64,000 nucleotides of DNA from Bacillus sp. Marseille-Q1617 (GTDB taxonomy: Bacteria > Bacillota > Bacilli > Bacillales > Bacillaceae_B). The stretch is from the NCBI RefSeq assembly GCF_903645295.1, contig NZ_CAHJXM010000002.1:658001-722000 (forward strand). Reading direction: 5' to 3'. The first letter of the stretch is position 1. Every line of letters starts with the position of its first letter. The notes beneath the pieces were generated by a model, which saw nothing but the letters and a program-made list of their open reading frames with translations, had not been told where the DNA came from and did not search any database. Made by a program: the position numbers and the translations under genes. Below are positions 7,582 through 18,238 of this stretch, piece after piece.

Positions 7582-9564
7582 GTGAAGGAACAATTTCAGT
7601 TAAAATCCAAATACAAGCCGGAGGGCGATCAGCCGAAGGCGATTGACAGATTGGTTGGAGGAATTAATGAGGGAAAACGTCATCAGACGCTGCTTGGTGC
7701 AACGGGTACCGGTAAGACCTTTACCGTTTCCAATGTAATTCAAAAAGTGGAGAAACCGACATTGATTATTGCCCACAACAAAACACTTGCCGGTCAGCTT
7801 TACAGCGAATTCAAAGATTTTTTCCCTGATAATGCTGTCGAATATTTCGTCAGCTACTACGATTATTATCAGCCTGAGGCGTATGTGCCCCAGACCGATA
7901 CATTTATAGAAAAAGACGCGAGCATTAATGATGAAATCGATAAGCTGCGCCACTCGGCGACATCCGCTTTATTCGAGCGCAGGGATGTCATCATCATTGC
8001 TTCCGTCTCTTGTATATACGGGTTGGGTAACCCGGAAGAATACCGTGAGCTTGTCCTCTCCCTCCGGACAGGCATGGAGATTGAGCGGAATCAGCTTCTG
8101 CGCAAGCTTGTGGATATCCAATATGAACGTAACGATATCGATTTCCAGCGCGGTACGTTTCGCGTACGCGGGGATGTTGTGGAAATCTTCCCGGCGTCAC
8201 GCGACGAACACTGTATGCGCGTGGAGTTTTTCGGGGACGAAATCGACCGTATCCGAGAGGTCGATGCACTGACGGGCGAAATCATGGGAGACCGTGATCA
8301 CGTCGCCATCTTCCCGGCATCCCACTTCGTAACCCGTGAAGAAAAGATGCAGGTCGCAATCAAAAATATCGAAAAAGAACTGGAAGAGCAGTTGGCGATC
8401 ATGAAGGAAGACGGAAAGCTTTTAGAAGCTCAGCGGCTTGAACAGAGAACCCGCTATGACCTTGAGATGATGAGGGAAATGGGCTTCTGTTCCGGGATTG
8501 AAAACTATTCCCGTCACTTGACGCTCAGACCGCCGGGTTCTACACCATATACCCTCCTGGATTATTTTCCGGATGATTTCATGATCGTCGTGGATGAGTC
8601 CCACGTGACCCTCCCGCAGATCAGGGGAATGTTCAATGGTGACCAGGCACGTAAAAAAGTCCTTGTCGACCACGGTTTCCGTTTGCCTTCTGCGATGGAT
8701 AACAGACCGCTCCGTTTTGAGGAATTCGAAGAGAAGGTACAACAGCTTCTTTATGTATCAGCCACACCTGGGCCATATGAACTTGAGCACAGCCCGGAAA
8801 TGGTCGAACAGATCATCCGTCCGACAGGACTGCTCGATCCCATCATCGAAGTGCGCCCGATCGAGGGGCAGATTGATGACCTTCTTGGCGAAATCAATGA
8901 ACGCATCGAGAAAAATGAGCGTGTCCTCGTGACGACATTGACCAAGAAAATGTCAGAGGATCTTTCAGCCTACTTAAAGGAAATCGGCATCAAGGTCCAA
9001 TACCTGCACTCTGAAATCAAGACGCTTGAGCGAATCGAAATCATCCGTGACCTCCGTCTGGGTAAATTTGATGTTCTCGTCGGGATCAACCTGCTTCGTG
9101 AGGGGCTCGATATCCCTGAGGTTTCATTGGTATCGATTCTCGACGCGGATAAAGAAGGTTTCCTCCGTTCCGAGCGTTCCCTGATTCAAACGATCGGACG
9201 TGCAGCACGTAACTCGAACGGTAAGGTCATCATGTATGCTGATAAGATGACCGATTCGATGCAGAAAGCGATTGACGAAACGAAACGCCGTCGTGAAATC
9301 CAAGAGGAATATAATGAGAAACACGGCATCACACCGACGACGATACAAAAAGAAATCAGGGATGTCATCCGTGCGACTCATGCCGCAGAAGAAGCAGGGG
9401 TTTACGAAGGGAAAGAGACAAAAGTTTCGAATATGTCGAAACCTGAGAGACAAAAACTTATTGCTAGCCTGGAAGTGGAAATGAAAGAAGCGGCCAAGGC
9501 GCTCGACTTTGAACGGGCAGCCCAGCTTCGCGATACCATTCTTGAGCTAAAGGCGGAAGGATGA
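7582..9564 (+). CDS. uvrB: Excinuclease ABC subunit B
   Basis: UvrB is the damage-verification helicase-like subunit of nucleotide excision repair. It is loaded by UvrA and recruits UvrC. Seen: Walker A GATGTGKT, the beta-hairpin region with [20 protein letters not shown], helicase motif [10 protein letters not shown], motif [11 protein letters not shown], and a C-terminal UVR domain ([20 protein letters not shown]) that binds UvrC. Length 660 residues is normal. GTG start with GGAGG upstream. The gene is 7 bp from uvrA and under the LexA box. Confidence 0.98.
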   Translation: MKEQFQLKSKYKPEGDQPKAIDRLVGGINEGKRHQTLLGATGTGKTFTVSNVIQKVEKPTLIIAHNKTLAGQLYSEFKDFFPDNAVEYFVSYYDYYQPEAYVPQTDTFIEKDASINDEIDKLRHSATSALFERRDVIIIASVSCIYGLGNPEEYRELVLSLRTGMEIERNQLLRKLVDIQYERNDIDFQRGTFRVRGDVVEIFPASRDEHCMRVEFFGDEIDRIREVDALTGEIMGDRDHVAIFPASHFVTREEKMQVAIKNIEKELEEQLAIMKEDGKLLEAQRLEQRTRYDLEMMREMGFCSGIENYSRHLTLRPPGSTPYTLLDYFPDDFMIVVDESHVTLPQIRGMFNGDQARKKVLVDHGFRLPSAMDNRPLRFEEFEEKVQQLLYVSATPGPYELEHSPEMVEQIIRPTGLLDPIIEVRPIEGQIDDLLGEINERIEKNERVLVTTLTKKMSEDLSAYLKEIGIKVQYLHSEIKTLERIEIIRDLRLGKFDVLVGINLLREGLDIPEVSLVSILDADKEGFLRSERSLIQTIGRAARNSNGKVIMYADKMTDSMQKAIDETKRRREIQEEYNEKHGITPTTIQKEIRDVIRATHAAEEAGVYEGKETKVSNMSKPERQKLIASLEVEMKEAAKALDFERAAQLRDTILELKAEG

Positions 9565-9571
9565 AACAGGA

Positions 9572-12445
9572 ATGGCTAAAGACCAAATTATCGTACAAGG
9601 AGCCAGAGCTCATAATTTAAAAAATATAGATATTAAAATTCCGAGAGATAAGCTGGTCGTCCTGACCGGTTTATCCGGATCGGGGAAATCTTCCCTTGCC
9701 TTTGACACGATATACGCAGAAGGGCAGCGGCGTTATGTCGAGTCCTTGTCTGCTTATGCACGTCAATTCCTCGGTCAGATGGATAAGCCGGATGTCGATT
9801 CCATCGAAGGGTTGTCACCGGCAATCTCGATCGACCAGAAGACGACAAGCAAGAACCCGCGTTCAACAGTGGGGACGGTCACTGAAATATATGACTATCT
9901 CCGTCTGTTATTTGCCCGTGTCGGAAAACCGATCTGTCCGAATCACGGCATCGAAATCTCTTCCCAGACGATCGAGCAGATGGTCGACAGGATCCTTGAG
10001 TACCCCGAACGGACAAAGCTTCAGGTGCTCGCCCCTGTGGTTTCCGGACGCAAAGGCACCCATGCCAAAACGCTTGAAGACATCAAGAAGCAGGGGTTCG
10101 TCCGTGTCCGTGTAGACGGCGAGGTCCAGGATCTCGGGGAAGAGATCAAGCTTGAAAAGAATAAGAAGCATTCCATCGAAGTCATCATCGACCGTATCGT
10201 AGTAAAAGATGGTGTCTCAGCTCGGTTATCGGATTCTTTGGAAACGGCTCTCCGCCTTGCAGAAGGCCAGGTCGTCATCGATGTGATCGGGGAAGAGGAG
10301 CTCCTGTTCAGTGAGCATCATGCCTGCCCTTATTGCGGGTTCTCGATCACGGAACTTGAGCCGAGGATGTTTTCCTTCAACAGTCCTTTTGGAGCATGTC
10401 CAAGCTGTGACGGACTGGGGACGAAGCTTGAGGTGGACAAAGAACTTGTCATCCCCAACTGGGACCGCACCCTCAATGAGCATGCGATTGCCCCTTGGGA
10501 GCCGACCAGCTCACAATACTATCCATCACTGCTGAAAGCGGTCTGTGACCACTACAGTATCCCGATGGATGTTCCCGTCAAGGATATCCCGAAAGATAAA
10601 ATGGATAAAATCCTTAAAGGCTCCGGCAAAGACGAGATCTATTTCCGTTACGAAAATGACTTTGGTCAAGTGAGGGAGAATTATCTCCGCTTTGAAGGGG
10701 TCATGAAAAATATAGAGCGCCGCTACCGTGAAACAAGCTCGGACTACATCCGTGAGCAAATGGAGAAGTACATGGCGCAGCAGGACTGTCCGACCTGTAA
10801 CGGCCACCGCCTGAAAGAAGAAAGTCTGGCCGTGAAAGTGGATTCGCTCCATATCGGGGAAGTCACTGCCTTCTCCATAGAGGAAGCTGACCATTTCTTC
10901 GCACAGCTCGAGCTTTCAGAAAAAGACATGCAGATTGCACGATTGATCCTGAGGGAGATCCGTGAACGACTCGGCTTCCTTGTGAATGTCGGCCTTGATT
11001 ATCTTACATTAAGCCGTGCTGCGGGAACCCTTTCAGGGGGAGAGGCGCAGCGGATCCGTCTCGCAACCCAGATCGGATCCAGACTGACAGGGGTTCTTTA
11101 TATACTTGATGAACCTTCGATCGGCCTGCATCAGCGGGACAATGACCGCTTGATTGATACACTCAAAAATATGCGTGACATCGGGAATACGTTGATTGTC
11201 GTCGAGCATGACGAAGATACGATGCTTGCAGCCGATTACCTGATCGATATCGGTCCCGGGGCAGGCGTGCACGGCGGGGAGGTTATCTCAGCGGGAACAC
11301 CCGATGAAGTCATGGATGACAAAAATTCCTTGACCGGACAATATTTATCCGGAAAGAAATTCATCCCGCTTCCACAGGAAAGACGCAAGCCCGATGGAAG
11401 ATATCTTGAAGTTGTCGGGGCGAAAGAAAATAATTTGAGCAACGTGAAGGCAAAGTTTCCGCTGGGAGTTTTTACGGCAGTCACAGGTGTTTCCGGCTCC
11501 GGTAAAAGTACGCTGATCAATGAGATCCTCCATAAATCCCTTGCCCAAAAGCTTCACAATGCTAAAACCAAACCTGGTGAGCACAAAGAAGTGAAGGGGA
11601 TCGACCATCTCGATAAAGTCATCGATATCGACCAATCGCCGATCGGCCGTACACCCCGTTCGAACCCGGCAACCTATACGGGCGTCTTCGATGATATCCG
11701 CGATGTGTTCGCGACGACCAATGAAGCCAAGGTGCGAGGATATAAAAAAGGACGCTTCAGCTTCAACGTAAAAGGCGGAAGATGCGAAGCCTGCCGCGGC
11801 GACGGGATCATCAAAATCGAAATGCACTTCCTGCCTGACGTCTATGTTCCGTGTGAAGTATGCCACGGCAAGCGTTATAACCGTGAAACGCTTGAAGTGA
11901 AATACAAGGACAAGAACATTGCGGACGTTCTTGAAATGACAGTCGAAGATGCGGTGAAGTTCTTCGAGAACATTCCGAAAATCAAACGGAAGCTTCAAAC
12001 GATCTTTGATGTCGGCTTGGGCTACATCACACTCGGCCAGCCGGCGACGACTCTCTCAGGAGGAGAAGCACAGCGTGTGAAGCTGGCGTCCGAACTGCAC
12101 CGCCGTTCAACAGGGCGTTCACTTTACATCCTGGACGAACCGACAACCGGTCTCCACGTCGATGACATTTCACGCCTGCTGACCGTACTTCAGCGCCTCG
12201 TTGAAAACGGGGATACGGTCCTTGTCATCGAACACAACCTGGACGTCATCAAAGCGGCCGACTACATCGTCGACCTCGGACCAGAAGGAGGCGACAAAGG
12301 CGGCACCATCATCGCCAGCGGAACCCCTGAAAAAGTCGCAGAAGCAAAAGGTTCCTACACAGGTAAATACCTGAAGCCGATCCTTGAACGCGACCGCGAG
12401 CGGATGAAAAAGAAAATCCGCGAGAAGGAAGAAGTGACGAGTTAA
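9572..12445 (+). CDS. uvrA: Excinuclease ABC subunit A
   Basis: ATPase that scans DNA for bulky lesions and loads UvrB. The 957-residue protein has two ABC modules: Walker [10 protein letters not shown] near residue 33 and GVSGSGKST in the second half, each with an LSGGEAQR signature. Zinc-binding cysteines are present (CPYCG..CPSCDG and [14 protein letters not shown]). It directly follows uvrB as in other Firmicutes and is co-transcribed with it. Confidence 0.98.
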   Translation: MAKDQIIVQGARAHNLKNIDIKIPRDKLVVLTGLSGSGKSSLAFDTIYAEGQRRYVESLSAYARQFLGQMDKPDVDSIEGLSPAISIDQKTTSKNPRSTVGTVTEIYDYLRLLFARVGKPICPNHGIEISSQTIEQMVDRILEYPERTKLQVLAPVVSGRKGTHAKTLEDIKKQGFVRVRVDGEVQDLGEEIKLEKNKKHSIEVIIDRIVVKDGVSARLSDSLETALRLAEGQVVIDVIGEEELLFSEHHACPYCGFSITELEPRMFSFNSPFGACPSCDGLGTKLEVDKELVIPNWDRTLNEHAIAPWEPTSSQYYPSLLKAVCDHYSIPMDVPVKDIPKDKMDKILKGSGKDEIYFRYENDFGQVRENYLRFEGVMKNIERRYRETSSDYIREQMEKYMAQQDCPTCNGHRLKEESLAVKVDSLHIGEVTAFSIEEADHFFAQLELSEKDMQIARLILREIRERLGFLVNVGLDYLTLSRAAGTLSGGEAQRIRLATQIGSRLTGVLYILDEPSIGLHQRDNDRLIDTLKNMRDIGNTLIVVEHDEDTMLAADYLIDIGPGAGVHGGEVISAGTPDEVMDDKNSLTGQYLSGKKFIPLPQERRKPDGRYLEVVGAKENNLSNVKAKFPLGVFTAVTGVSGSGKSTLINEILHKSLAQKLHNAKTKPGEHKEVKGIDHLDKVIDIDQSPIGRTPRSNPATYTGVFDDIRDVFATTNEAKVRGYKKGRFSFNVKGGRCEACRGDGIIKIEMHFLPDVYVPCEVCHGKRYNRETLEVKYKDKNIADVLEMTVEDAVKFFENIPKIKRKLQTIFDVGLGYITLGQPATTLSGGEAQRVKLASELHRRSTGRSLYILDEPTTGLHVDDISRLLTVLQRLVENGDTVLVIEHNLDVIKAADYIVDLGPEGGDKGGTIIASGTPEKVAEAKGSYTGKYLKPILERDRERMKKKIREKEEVTS

Positions 12446-12476
12446 TAACGATAAAAGAAAGCCTGAATACTAAGTA

Positions 12477-12528
12477 AAACCCGAACTAGTTTGCATCCTT
12501 GAAGGCAAACAAGTTCGGGTTTTTATTA
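12477..12528 (+). terminator. Terminator after uvrA
   Basis: The inverted repeat 12477-12521 (AACCCGAACT..GTTTGC / GCAAAC..AGTTCGGGTT) is followed by TTTTTATT. Confidence 0.9.
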
Positions 12529-12567
12529 TTTGAAAATGTACAAATAGATTTTAGCTTTTTCCAGCGG

Positions 12568-12690
12568 TTGATTGGAGTGCATGACGAAGACTCCTGCGGG
12601 AAAAGCGTGTTAGGTGAGACCCCACAGGAGCATCGCGACGAGGAGGCTCACCAACCGCCCGCGGAAAGCGAAGTCTTGCACGGAAATCAA
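12568..12690 (+). repeat. Structured ~123-bp repeat, copy 1
   Basis: The ends pair (TTGATT 12568-12573 with AATCAA 12685-12690). An inner stem AAGACT/AGTCTT follows, then the conserved core CTCCTGCGGGAAAAGCG, GGTGAGACCCCACAGG, GAGGAGGCTCACC and CCGCCCGCGGAAAGCG. Same family as 17941, 21274, 55054 and 63022. No ORF. The rest of the 12529-12862 gap holds nothing I recognise. Confidence 0.85.
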
Positions 12691-12862
12691 TAGCGGTGTT
12701 AAGAGACTTTACTGGAATTGTTTTTAGTTTTATCCCAATGCTTCTTTACGAAATGACACCGATTTTATAAAAGTAGAACCTTATTCCACCAACACAGCAG
12801 GATTTTTGAATAAAGTATGGAATACATCACTCTATACTAAGTTGCGTAAGGTGGAATCGATT

Positions 12863-13663
12863 ATGATTTGCAAAGTGAAGATGGGCAGTATTTTTTATGA
12901 AATGGTTGGCGAAGGTACCCCTCTATTAATCCTTCATTCCATGGGAACAGATCACCGTTCCATGAAGGCTTGGCTGGAACCCATTTTCTTGAATATGGAT
13001 GGGTACCAAAGAATTTACATTGACCTGCCTGCACACGGACGGAGTGAAATTGACGAAAACCTCAGAACAACCACTGATATGCTTACAAATATAGTAGATT
13101 TTATAGATACCGTACTCCCTAATAAGGTATTTTCCTTAATAGGATTTTCTTTTGGTGGATATTTAGCTCAGGGGATACTGCATTTAAGAAAAAACCAAGT
13201 TGAGAGAATTTGTTTGCTTGCATCTGCCCTTCATATTAAAGAGAGGACGCTGCCTGAAAAGACAGTCTTAGAAAAAGATGATGATTTACTTAATGGGCTG
13301 GAGTCTGAAATAAGAAATGCTTTCGAAACACTGTTTGTTTATCAAAATAAAGAAAACCTCGACTGCTTTTTAAATGAAGTCCAGCCTGGACGCTTTTTGG
13401 CCAACAGAGAATTTTTAACCTCAAACTGGAGAGAAAAGGGCTACTTTTTCCCTAAAGAACCTTTCCATGATGTCTCTACCATGCGGCAGCAGGCACTGAT
13501 CATTCTTGGGAAACAGGACTGTATCTGCGGATACAAAGATTATGATTTCTTGCTCAATAAGTTTCCAGAGTCAACCTATGTCATTTTAAACAAAGCAGGC
13601 CATATGCTTCCCATTGAAAAGCGTAAAGTAGTGCAGCAGCTAGTTGAAGACTGGTTAAAGTGA
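12863..13663 (+). CDS. Alpha/beta-fold hydrolase
   Basis: A 266-residue hydrolase with LHSMGTDH oxyanion region, DLPAHGRS, nucleophile elbow GFSFGG, an acid near LGKQDCICGY and His in NKAGHMLPIEK. The frame opens at TTG 12806, but ATG 12863 has AAGGTGG eight bases upstream and begins MICKVKMGSIFYE, where similarity to the family starts. The codons are visibly AT-richer than those of uvrA or metN, and the gene sits between a repeat and the met operon, so it may be a later insertion. Substrate unknown. Confidence 0.8.
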   Translation: MICKVKMGSIFYEMVGEGTPLLILHSMGTDHRSMKAWLEPIFLNMDGYQRIYIDLPAHGRSEIDENLRTTTDMLTNIVDFIDTVLPNKVFSLIGFSFGGYLAQGILHLRKNQVERICLLASALHIKERTLPEKTVLEKDDDLLNGLESEIRNAFETLFVYQNKENLDCFLNEVQPGRFLANREFLTSNWREKGYFFPKEPFHDVSTMRQQALIILGKQDCICGYKDYDFLLNKFPESTYVILNKAGHMLPIEKRKVVQQLVEDWLK

Positions 13664-13709
13664 CCAAATTGATTATGTCCTGCGTAATGTAAAATCTTCA
13701 AAAACAGGA

Positions 13710-13738
13710 TTGACAAACCAATTAGAATCCTATACTAT
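13710..13738 (+). promoter_or_regulatory. Promoter of the met operon leader
   Basis: TTGACA at 13710-13715, with TACTAT at 13733-13738 (17-nt spacer) or overlapping TATACT at 13731-13736 (15-nt spacer). It lies just ahead of the SAM riboswitch. Confidence 0.6.
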
Positions 13739-13786
13739 TACCCTAATGCTTAAACGCACTATTACATTAATTTAATAAAGCGATAT

Positions 13787-13894
13787 CTTCTTATCCAGAG
13801 AGGTGGAGGGACTGGCCCTGCGAAACCTCGGCAACGGGTTCTTTATGAATACCGTGCCAATTCCATCAAGTCAAATGACTTGAAAGATGAGAAG
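13787..13894 (+). ncRNA. SAM-I (S-box) riboswitch
   Basis: The conserved core reads CCAGAGAGGTGGAGGGACTG then CGAAACCTCGGCAAC. Stem P1 is CTTCTTATC (13787-13795) with GATGAGAAG (13886-13894), nine pairs including one G-U. The SAM-bound form should promote the downstream terminator and switch off methionine uptake. Confidence 0.95.
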
Positions 13895-13916
13895 AGCGGG
13901 ACATATACCATTTTGT

Positions 13917-13948
13917 GCCTCTCTTCTTATGAAGAGGGGCCCTTTTTA
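13917..13948 (+). terminator. Riboswitch-controlled terminator
   Basis: GCCTCTCTTC-TTAT-GAAGAGGGGC (13917-13940), ten pairs including one G-U, then CCTTTTT. It is placed after P1 as the expression platform. Confidence 0.85.
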
Positions 13949-14005
13949 TTTCATACATGTCCTGAAACATCAAGAAGAATTCATAGTGAAAGGAGCAAGT
14001 CCTGT

Positions 14006-15031
14006 ATGATCAGAGTTCAGAATGTTACAAAAATATTCGAGACGAAGGATGGGCCGTTCACCGCTTTGAAGAATGTGTCCTTTCAAGTGAAAAAGGGAGA
14101 AATCTATGGGGTCATCGGATTCAGCGGTGCGGGGAAAAGCACGCTCGTCCGCTGTCTCAATTATTTGGAGAAACCATCGTCAGGCGATATTTTCATTGAA
14201 GAGCAGAGCCTGAAAGAGCAGTCGGCGGTCGATCTCCGAAAAGAACGGCACCGCATCGGGATGATCTTTCAACACTTCAATCTGTTTCAATCCCGGACGG
14301 TGGCAGGTAATATCGCCTATCCTCTGAAACTGGCAAAATGGCCGAAAGAGAAAATCAATGAGAGAGTAAAAGAATTATTGGCCTTTGTCGGCCTGGAAGA
14401 TAAAGCGAAACATTATCCTGATGAACTGTCAGGCGGACAGAAGCAGAGAGTGGGAATTGCAAGGGCACTGGCGACATCCCCTTCGATCCTGCTATGTGAC
14501 GAAGCGACATCGGCACTCGATCCGCAGACGACGGAATCAATCCTGAATCTTTTAAAACGAATCAACGCAGAGTACGGTATCACGATTGTGATGATTACCC
14601 ACGAAATGCAGGTGATCCGGGAAATCTGTGACAAAGTGGCGGTGATGGAAAATGGAGAAATCGTAGAAGAAGGAAGCGTCTTCGATATTTTTTCCAACCC
14701 GCAGACGGCTACAACGAAAAACTTCGTGAAAAGTGTCATGAATGACCAGCTGCCATCGTCCGTACTGGATAAATTGAATGGCAGCGGCGAGGGACGCATT
14801 TGCCGCCTGATTTTCAAAGGGGATTCGACAGGGGCACCGATCCTTTCGGAAACGGCAAAAAAATTCAATGCCCATATCAATGTACTGTTTGGGCAGATAA
14901 CGGAGCTTCAAGGAAAGCCATTCGGGAATCTCATCGTCCAGATCATCGGAAGCGAGAGGGAAACGACAGAGATTCTGCGGTACTGGCAGCAGCGATTATT
15001 TGTAAGTGAGGTGGAAAAGCGTGCAAGTTAA
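14006..15031 (+). CDS. metN: Methionine ABC transporter, ATP-binding protein
   Basis: ATPase of the MetNIQ importer for methionine. Seen: Walker A GFSGAGKST, signature LSGGQKQRV, Walker B LLCDEATSALD, H-loop MITHEM, and a C-terminal NIL domain (from about residue 265) that binds methionine for feedback in this family. The frame is open from 13880 inside the riboswitch, but ATG 14006 has AAAGGAGC upstream and begins MIRVQNVTKIFE like other MetN (341 residues). It overlaps metI by 11 bp. Confidence 0.95.
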   Translation: MIRVQNVTKIFETKDGPFTALKNVSFQVKKGEIYGVIGFSGAGKSTLVRCLNYLEKPSSGDIFIEEQSLKEQSAVDLRKERHRIGMIFQHFNLFQSRTVAGNIAYPLKLAKWPKEKINERVKELLAFVGLEDKAKHYPDELSGGQKQRVGIARALATSPSILLCDEATSALDPQTTESILNLLKRINAEYGITIVMITHEMQVIREICDKVAVMENGEIVEEGSVFDIFSNPQTATTKNFVKSVMNDQLPSSVLDKLNGSGEGRICRLIFKGDSTGAPILSETAKKFNAHINVLFGQITELQGKPFGNLIVQIIGSERETTEILRYWQQRLFVSEVEKRAS

Positions 15032-15683
15032 TTGGGAGATGTTTTGGCCTAAGATCATAGAAGCTACGTGGGATACCGTGGCGATGGTATCATTTTCACT
15101 GCTATTTGCGACGTTGATCGGACTTCCGCTTGGAATCATTGTCGTCGTGACGAGGAAGGGGCACTTACTGGAGAACAAAGCCATCTTTTCTGTATTAAGC
15201 AGTATCATCAACGTGTTCCGGTCCATTCCGTTCATCATCCTGATGGTGGCAATCATTCCTTTTACAAGATTGGTAGTGGGGACGTCGATCGGAACGGCCG
15301 CAGCAGTGGTGCCGCTTGTTGTGTTTGCAGCACCGTATATTGCGAGACTGGTAGAAAGCTCGCTCCTTGAAGTGGAACCCGGTGTCATTGAAGCAGCGGA
15401 ATCCATGGGGGCAGGGCCGTGGCAGATCATCTTCGGAATCCTTATCCCGGAAGCACTGAGCACATTGGTCCTGAATATCACGATTGCCACAATCGGTCTC
15501 GTAGGTGCATCCGCCATGGCCGGGGCAGTCGGCGGAGGAGGTCTCGGGGATCTTGCCATCGCCTATGGGTATCAGCGTTTTGAAACTTCGGTCATGATTG
15601 TAACGGTCATTATTTTAGTGGTGATGGTTCAAGGACTTCAGACTGCAGGAAATACATTATCGAAAATCATCAGAAGACGATAG
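15021..15683 (+). CDS. metI: Methionine ABC transporter permease
   Basis: A 220-residue permease with five or so membrane segments and the EAA loop (EVEPGVIEAAESMGAGPWQI). GTG 15021 is chosen because GAGGTGG lies six bases upstream and the protein then starts MQVNWEMFWPKI, the usual MetI start; an upstream GTG at 15006 falls before the ribosome site. It is translated together with metN and metQ. Confidence 0.95.
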   Translation: MQVNWEMFWPKIIEATWDTVAMVSFSLLFATLIGLPLGIIVVVTRKGHLLENKAIFSVLSSIINVFRSIPFIILMVAIIPFTRLVVGTSIGTAAAVVPLVVFAAPYIARLVESSLLEVEPGVIEAAESMGAGPWQIIFGILIPEALSTLVLNITIATIGLVGASAMAGAVGGGGLGDLAIAYGYQRFETSVMIVTVIILVVMVQGLQTAGNTLSKIIRRR

Positions 15684-15694
15684 GAGAGAATATC

Positions 15695-16531
15695 ATGAAA
15701 AAATCGATCAGTTTACTAAGTTTAGCCGTGCTGTTATTTACCTTGATCTTAAGCGGGTGCTCAGGTGACAAGGCTTCTGGTTCAGGGGAAAAAGAAGTGG
15801 TGAAAGTCGGATTGAACGGGTCGGGAGTACCGATCTGGGAATATATCAAAGAGAAAGCAGCGAAGGAAGGGATTGAAATCGAGCTTGTCGAGTTTGCCGA
15901 CTACGTGAGACCGAATCAAGCGCTGGCTGATGGAGATATCGACTTGAACGCTTTCCAGACGATTTCCTACTTTGACTCATTCATTAAAGAACATAATCTG
16001 GACCTAGTGCCAATCGGGACCACGATCATCGCACCGATGGGGATCTATTCAGAAAAACATAAATCAGTGGAAGATATTCCAGAAGGAAGTAAGGTTGCCG
16101 TTCCTCAAGAAGCGACAAACCTGGGACGTGCACTTCTTCTTTTGCAGGAAGCAGGTTTGATCGAGCTTGAAAAAGGCTTTGACCAGTCTCAGGGACTTGA
16201 TGCGATTAAAGAAAACCCGAAGAATCTTGAATTCACACCTGTCGTCGCTGCACAGACTCCCCGCGTATTGCCGGATGTGGCGGCATCGGTCATCAATAAC
16301 GGGGTAGCGGTGGAAGCCGGATTTGTTCCTGTGGATGACAGCATCTACATTGAGGGGTCAGAATCAACGCCATATATCAACATCATTGCTGCACAGGCAG
16401 AGGACAAGGACAATAAAACGTATCAAAAAATAGTGGAAATTTATCAGCAGGAAGATGTCGCTGAACATATTAAGGAAACGTACAAGAACTCCTTGATCCC
16501 GACATTCGTTCCGCTGAGCGAAATCCAATAG
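15695..16531 (+). CDS. metQ: Methionine-binding lipoprotein
   Basis: Solute-binding lipoprotein of the importer (NlpA family, 278 residues). Signal peptide MKKSISLLSLAVLL.. with lipobox LILSGC (Cys22). Family motifs include QALADGDIDLNAFQ and KVAVPQEATNLGRALLLLQ. It follows metI by 11 bp under the same SAM riboswitch. Confidence 0.95.
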   Translation: MKKSISLLSLAVLLFTLILSGCSGDKASGSGEKEVVKVGLNGSGVPIWEYIKEKAAKEGIEIELVEFADYVRPNQALADGDIDLNAFQTISYFDSFIKEHNLDLVPIGTTIIAPMGIYSEKHKSVEDIPEGSKVAVPQEATNLGRALLLLQEAGLIELEKGFDQSQGLDAIKENPKNLEFTPVVAAQTPRVLPDVAASVINNGVAVEAGFVPVDDSIYIEGSESTPYINIIAAQAEDKDNKTYQKIVEIYQQEDVAEHIKETYKNSLIPTFVPLSEIQ

Positions 16532-16544
16532 GAGGTGCTTCAGG

Positions 16545-17744
16545 ATGAGTCAGACAGTGAATGGAATTGATGTTAAAAATAAACTGGCATCTGCAGTAGA
16601 CGAACTATCAACCACTTTGCTTTCGGTCAGTCACAGGATCCACGAGAACCCGGAAATCGGCAATGAGGAATACTTTGCTTCAGAAACGCTGACCACCCTA
16701 TTATCCCAGCATGGATTTGCCGTCGAAACGGGACTCGCCGGACATGAGACTTCCATTGTTGCACGTAAAAGCTCAGGGGAAGAAGGGCCGGTCATTGGAT
16801 ATCTGGCTGAGTATGACGCGCTGCCGGGACTCGGGCATGCGTGCGGTCATAATATCATCGGTACAGCCAGCTGCGGGGCGGCCATCGCCCTCGCTTCCGT
16901 CCTTGAGGAAACAGGCGGGGAAGTGGTCGTGTTCGGAACCCCTGCTGAAGAAGGGGGTCCGAACGGCAGCGCTAAAGGAAGTTTTGTGAAAGCGGGATTA
17001 TTTCAGGGCGTGGATGCTTGTTTAATGGTCCATCCTTACAATCGCACGACGCTGACGGGCAGTACACTCGCCGTCGATCCTCTCGATTTTGAATTCAGGG
17101 GCCGGTCCGCTCATGCAGCCGCTTCACCTGAGGACGGGATCAACGCCCTGGATGGCGTGATCCAGTTATTCAACGGCATCAATGCCCTTCGTCAGCACGT
17201 GACGGACGACGTCAGGATCCATGGCATCATCACTCATGGCGGCGATGCTCCGAACATTGTCCCTGATTACGCAAAAGCACGTTTTTACATCAGGGCGGCA
17301 ACACGTGAAGCCTGCAATGAAGTCACGCAAAAAGTAAAAGCAGTGGCTGAAGGAGCAGCACTCGCGACAGGAACGGAAGTCAACGTCATCAAGATCCAAA
17401 ATGAAGTGGACCACTTCCAGCTGAACCGCCGTTTTGACAAAGTCTTTCAGAAATCCATCGAATCTCTTGGAGAGTACTTTGATGAAACCGAGCGCAAAGG
17501 CCTGGGCTCGACCGACGCCGGCAACGTCAGCAGAGTCGTCCCGACCATCCACCCCTACATTAAAATAGGCCCGGAATCCCTCGTCGTCCATACAAACGAA
17601 TTCAGGGAAGCGGCCAAATCGCCTGAAGGGGACCGGGCGCTGCTCACAGGAGCCAAGGCACTTGCTTTGACAGGATATGAGCTTTTGACCGATTCAGAGC
17701 TTTTAAAGGAAATATGGCAGGAGTTTAAAGACCGGCAGAGATGA
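16545..17744 (+). CDS. M20-family amidohydrolase
   Basis: A 399-residue M20D peptidase/amidohydrolase. Metal-site motifs: GYLAEYDALPGLGHACGHN and TPAEEGGPNGSAKG; the N-terminal HRIHENPEIGNEE is typical of the aminoacylase/AbgB-like branch. It sits 13 bp after metQ with its own AGGAGGTG and is upstream of the operon terminator, so it is in the SAM-controlled unit. This suggests it releases methionine or a sulfur precursor from an imported N-acyl or peptide derivative; this is inference from position. Confidence 0.85.
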   Translation: MSQTVNGIDVKNKLASAVDELSTTLLSVSHRIHENPEIGNEEYFASETLTTLLSQHGFAVETGLAGHETSIVARKSSGEEGPVIGYLAEYDALPGLGHACGHNIIGTASCGAAIALASVLEETGGEVVVFGTPAEEGGPNGSAKGSFVKAGLFQGVDACLMVHPYNRTTLTGSTLAVDPLDFEFRGRSAHAAASPEDGINALDGVIQLFNGINALRQHVTDDVRIHGIITHGGDAPNIVPDYAKARFYIRAATREACNEVTQKVKAVAEGAALATGTEVNVIKIQNEVDHFQLNRRFDKVFQKSIESLGEYFDETERKGLGSTDAGNVSRVVPTIHPYIKIGPESLVVHTNEFREAAKSPEGDRALLTGAKALALTGYELLTDSELLKEIWQEFKDRQR

Positions 17745-17787
17745 TATAAAGTTTGAATCGGGATAATGAATAGCAACATACCAATTC

Positions 17788-17833
17788 AAAAACGCACTGG
17801 ATTTCTATTTGAAATTCACAGTGCGTTTTTTAT
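17788..17833 (+). terminator. Terminator of the met operon
   Basis: Inverted repeat AAACGCACTG..ATTTC / GAAAT..CAGTGCGTTT followed by TTTTT. Confidence 0.88.
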
Positions 17834-17940
17834 ATCCCTTATTATAGGGGACTGGGCTTTATTTTTAGTGGATTATGTTGAAGAATAAAGAGTATAAAAG
17901 GATATAACTGCGTGACACTCGAATTAAAAAACACAGAGTG

Positions 17941-18060
17941 GATTGGAGCTGCCGGCACTTGACTCCTGCGGGAAAAGCGGAACAGGTGAGACCCCGCAGG
18001 CGAAGCCGAGGAGGCTCACCGGCCGCCCGCGGAAAGCAAGTGCCGGCAGCGGAAAGGAAC
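17941..18060 (+). repeat. Structured ~123-bp repeat, copy 2
   Basis: Best-paired copy: GCTGCCGGCACTTG (17948-17961) and CAAGTGCCGGCAGC (18037-18050) form a perfect 14-bp stem enclosing CCTGCGGG/CCCGCAGG and GGTGAG/CTCACC, which interlock in order. The remainder of 17834-18238 shows nothing else. Confidence 0.88.
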
Positions 18061-18238
18061 GGTTCGCAATTAGAAGGAAACCTGTATTGTAAAACACACC
18101 TCAGTACCCACAAAAACTCAGACCTCAGATGGAGTAAAACGAAGAATGTCCTATGAGAAAATGATCACAGAAGGAATTTTCAAAGAATGAAACCTTTTAA
18201 GAAACGTATCGTAAATAATAGTAAAGGAGATGATGAAG

